From Oikopleura dioica (Eukaryota > Chordata > Appendicularia > Copelata > Oikopleuridae): 64,000 nucleotides of DNA. Below are positions 63,727 through 64,000 of the stretch, piece by piece. The notes under the pieces were generated by a model that searched no databases, was not told the origin of the DNA, and was given only the letters and a program-made list of their open reading frames with translations. Each line of letters starts with the position of its first letter. Within the stretch, counting starts at the first letter, position 1. The position numbers and the translations under genes are program-made. The DNA lies in contig OU015568.1 in NCBI GenBank assembly GCA_907165135.1, positions 4,348,501 through 4,412,500 on the forward strand, written 5' to 3'.

Positions 63727-64000
63727 ATGACTGAAAAAGTTATTGACAAAATAAAAGAGTTTATTGAGGACCAAAGTACAGCCAAGCTTGGCATTCTTCT
63801 TACTTGTAAGTATTCTTGTTTTGAATTCGGTGTACTTTTTAATTCAGTTGTGTTTCTCCTTATGACTTTTTCGAACATTGTTCTGGTTTTTCTGCTCGTC
63901 CTCTTCGTCGTTCTACCCATCATCTTGATAAAGTGCTATCTTATGTATGAGAAGAGGGAGAAGCAAAAGCTTACTCTTCAACTTGAGCTCGCTCGATCAA
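63727..64000 (+). CDS. Start of a single-pass membrane protein (runs off the window)
   Basis: Exons: 63727-63805 and 63848 to beyond 64000, joined by a 42-nt GT-AG intron. MTEKVIDKIKEFIEDQSTAK is followed by a long hydrophobic segment (VFLLMTFSNIVLVFLLVLFV), then KCYLMYEKREKQKLTLQLEL, which looks like the start of a coiled coil. No family recognised. Confidence 0.6.
   Translation, partial: MTEKVIDKIKEFIEDQSTAKLGILLTCKYSCFEFGVLFNSVVFLLMTFSNIVLVFLLVLFVVLPIILIKCYLMYEKREKQKLTLQLELARS

Overview
This is an animal genome window, very probably from an appendicularian (larvacean) tunicate such as Oikopleura. The genes are chordate-like and tightly packed. Most introns are about 40-50 nt (for example 41, 42, 45, 46 and 47 nt) with strong TTTCTAG/TTTTCAG acceptors. 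Several introns that are forced by protein alignment do not start with GT (GA-AG, GG-AG and one AA-AG type), a habit known in appendicularians. The organism call is inference from gene architecture, not from a marker gene. Many exon junctions below were deduced by matching codon phase and domain continuity, so spans are gene spans and the exons are listed in the evidence.

Layout. 1-1804: a near-perfect 55-57 bp satellite, 33 copies. 2.4-5.1 kb (+): thrombospondin type-1 repeat surface protein. 5.5-14.1 kb (+): myosin-light-chain-kinase-like kinase with a 5.7 kb repeat-filled intron. 14.3-19.2 kb (-): secreted mucin-like protein with about 590 nearly pure Thr/Ser residues. 19.8-28.8 kb (-): rhodopsin-class GPCR gene split by a complete 6.6 kb Ty3/gypsy LTR retrotransposon. 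29.7-30.7 kb (+): dnal1 (axonemal dynein light chain 1). 31.9-32.2 kb (+): orphan coding exon. 32.7-36.6 kb (+): SLC9-type Na+/H+ exchanger with a one-base frame break. 37.1-39.3 kb (-): Shaker-like Kv channel whose last coding exon carries a 500 bp hAT-like insertion. 40.8-42.1 kb (-): DUF2236/MpaB-type oxygenase-like membrane protein. 42.5-43.8 kb (-): RBPMS/MEC-8-type RNA-binding protein. 44.5-44.9 kb (+): small secreted peptide precursor. 45.4-47.7 kb (+): ZIP-like transporter lacking the usual metal-ligand histidines, with tRNA-Met(CAT) nested in an intron. 48.0-59.7 kb (-): NET1/ARHGEF3-type RhoGEF with two AKAP-like helices at its C-terminus and many fold-back transposons in its introns. 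63.0-63.5 kb (+): intronless gene with a heat-shock promoter. 63.7 kb to end (+): start of a membrane protein.

The main theme is mobile DNA acting on genes. Two receptor/channel genes (GPCR and Kv) are interrupted inside coding exons by elements with clean target-site duplications; in both, the flanking exon halves are in frame with each other once the element and one duplication copy are discounted. At least five families of small inverted-repeat elements occur in introns, several of them carrying paired CCAAT/ATTGG motifs, together with two dispersed palindromic motif families (AAGCCGC..GCGGCTT and CCTGACTCAGG).
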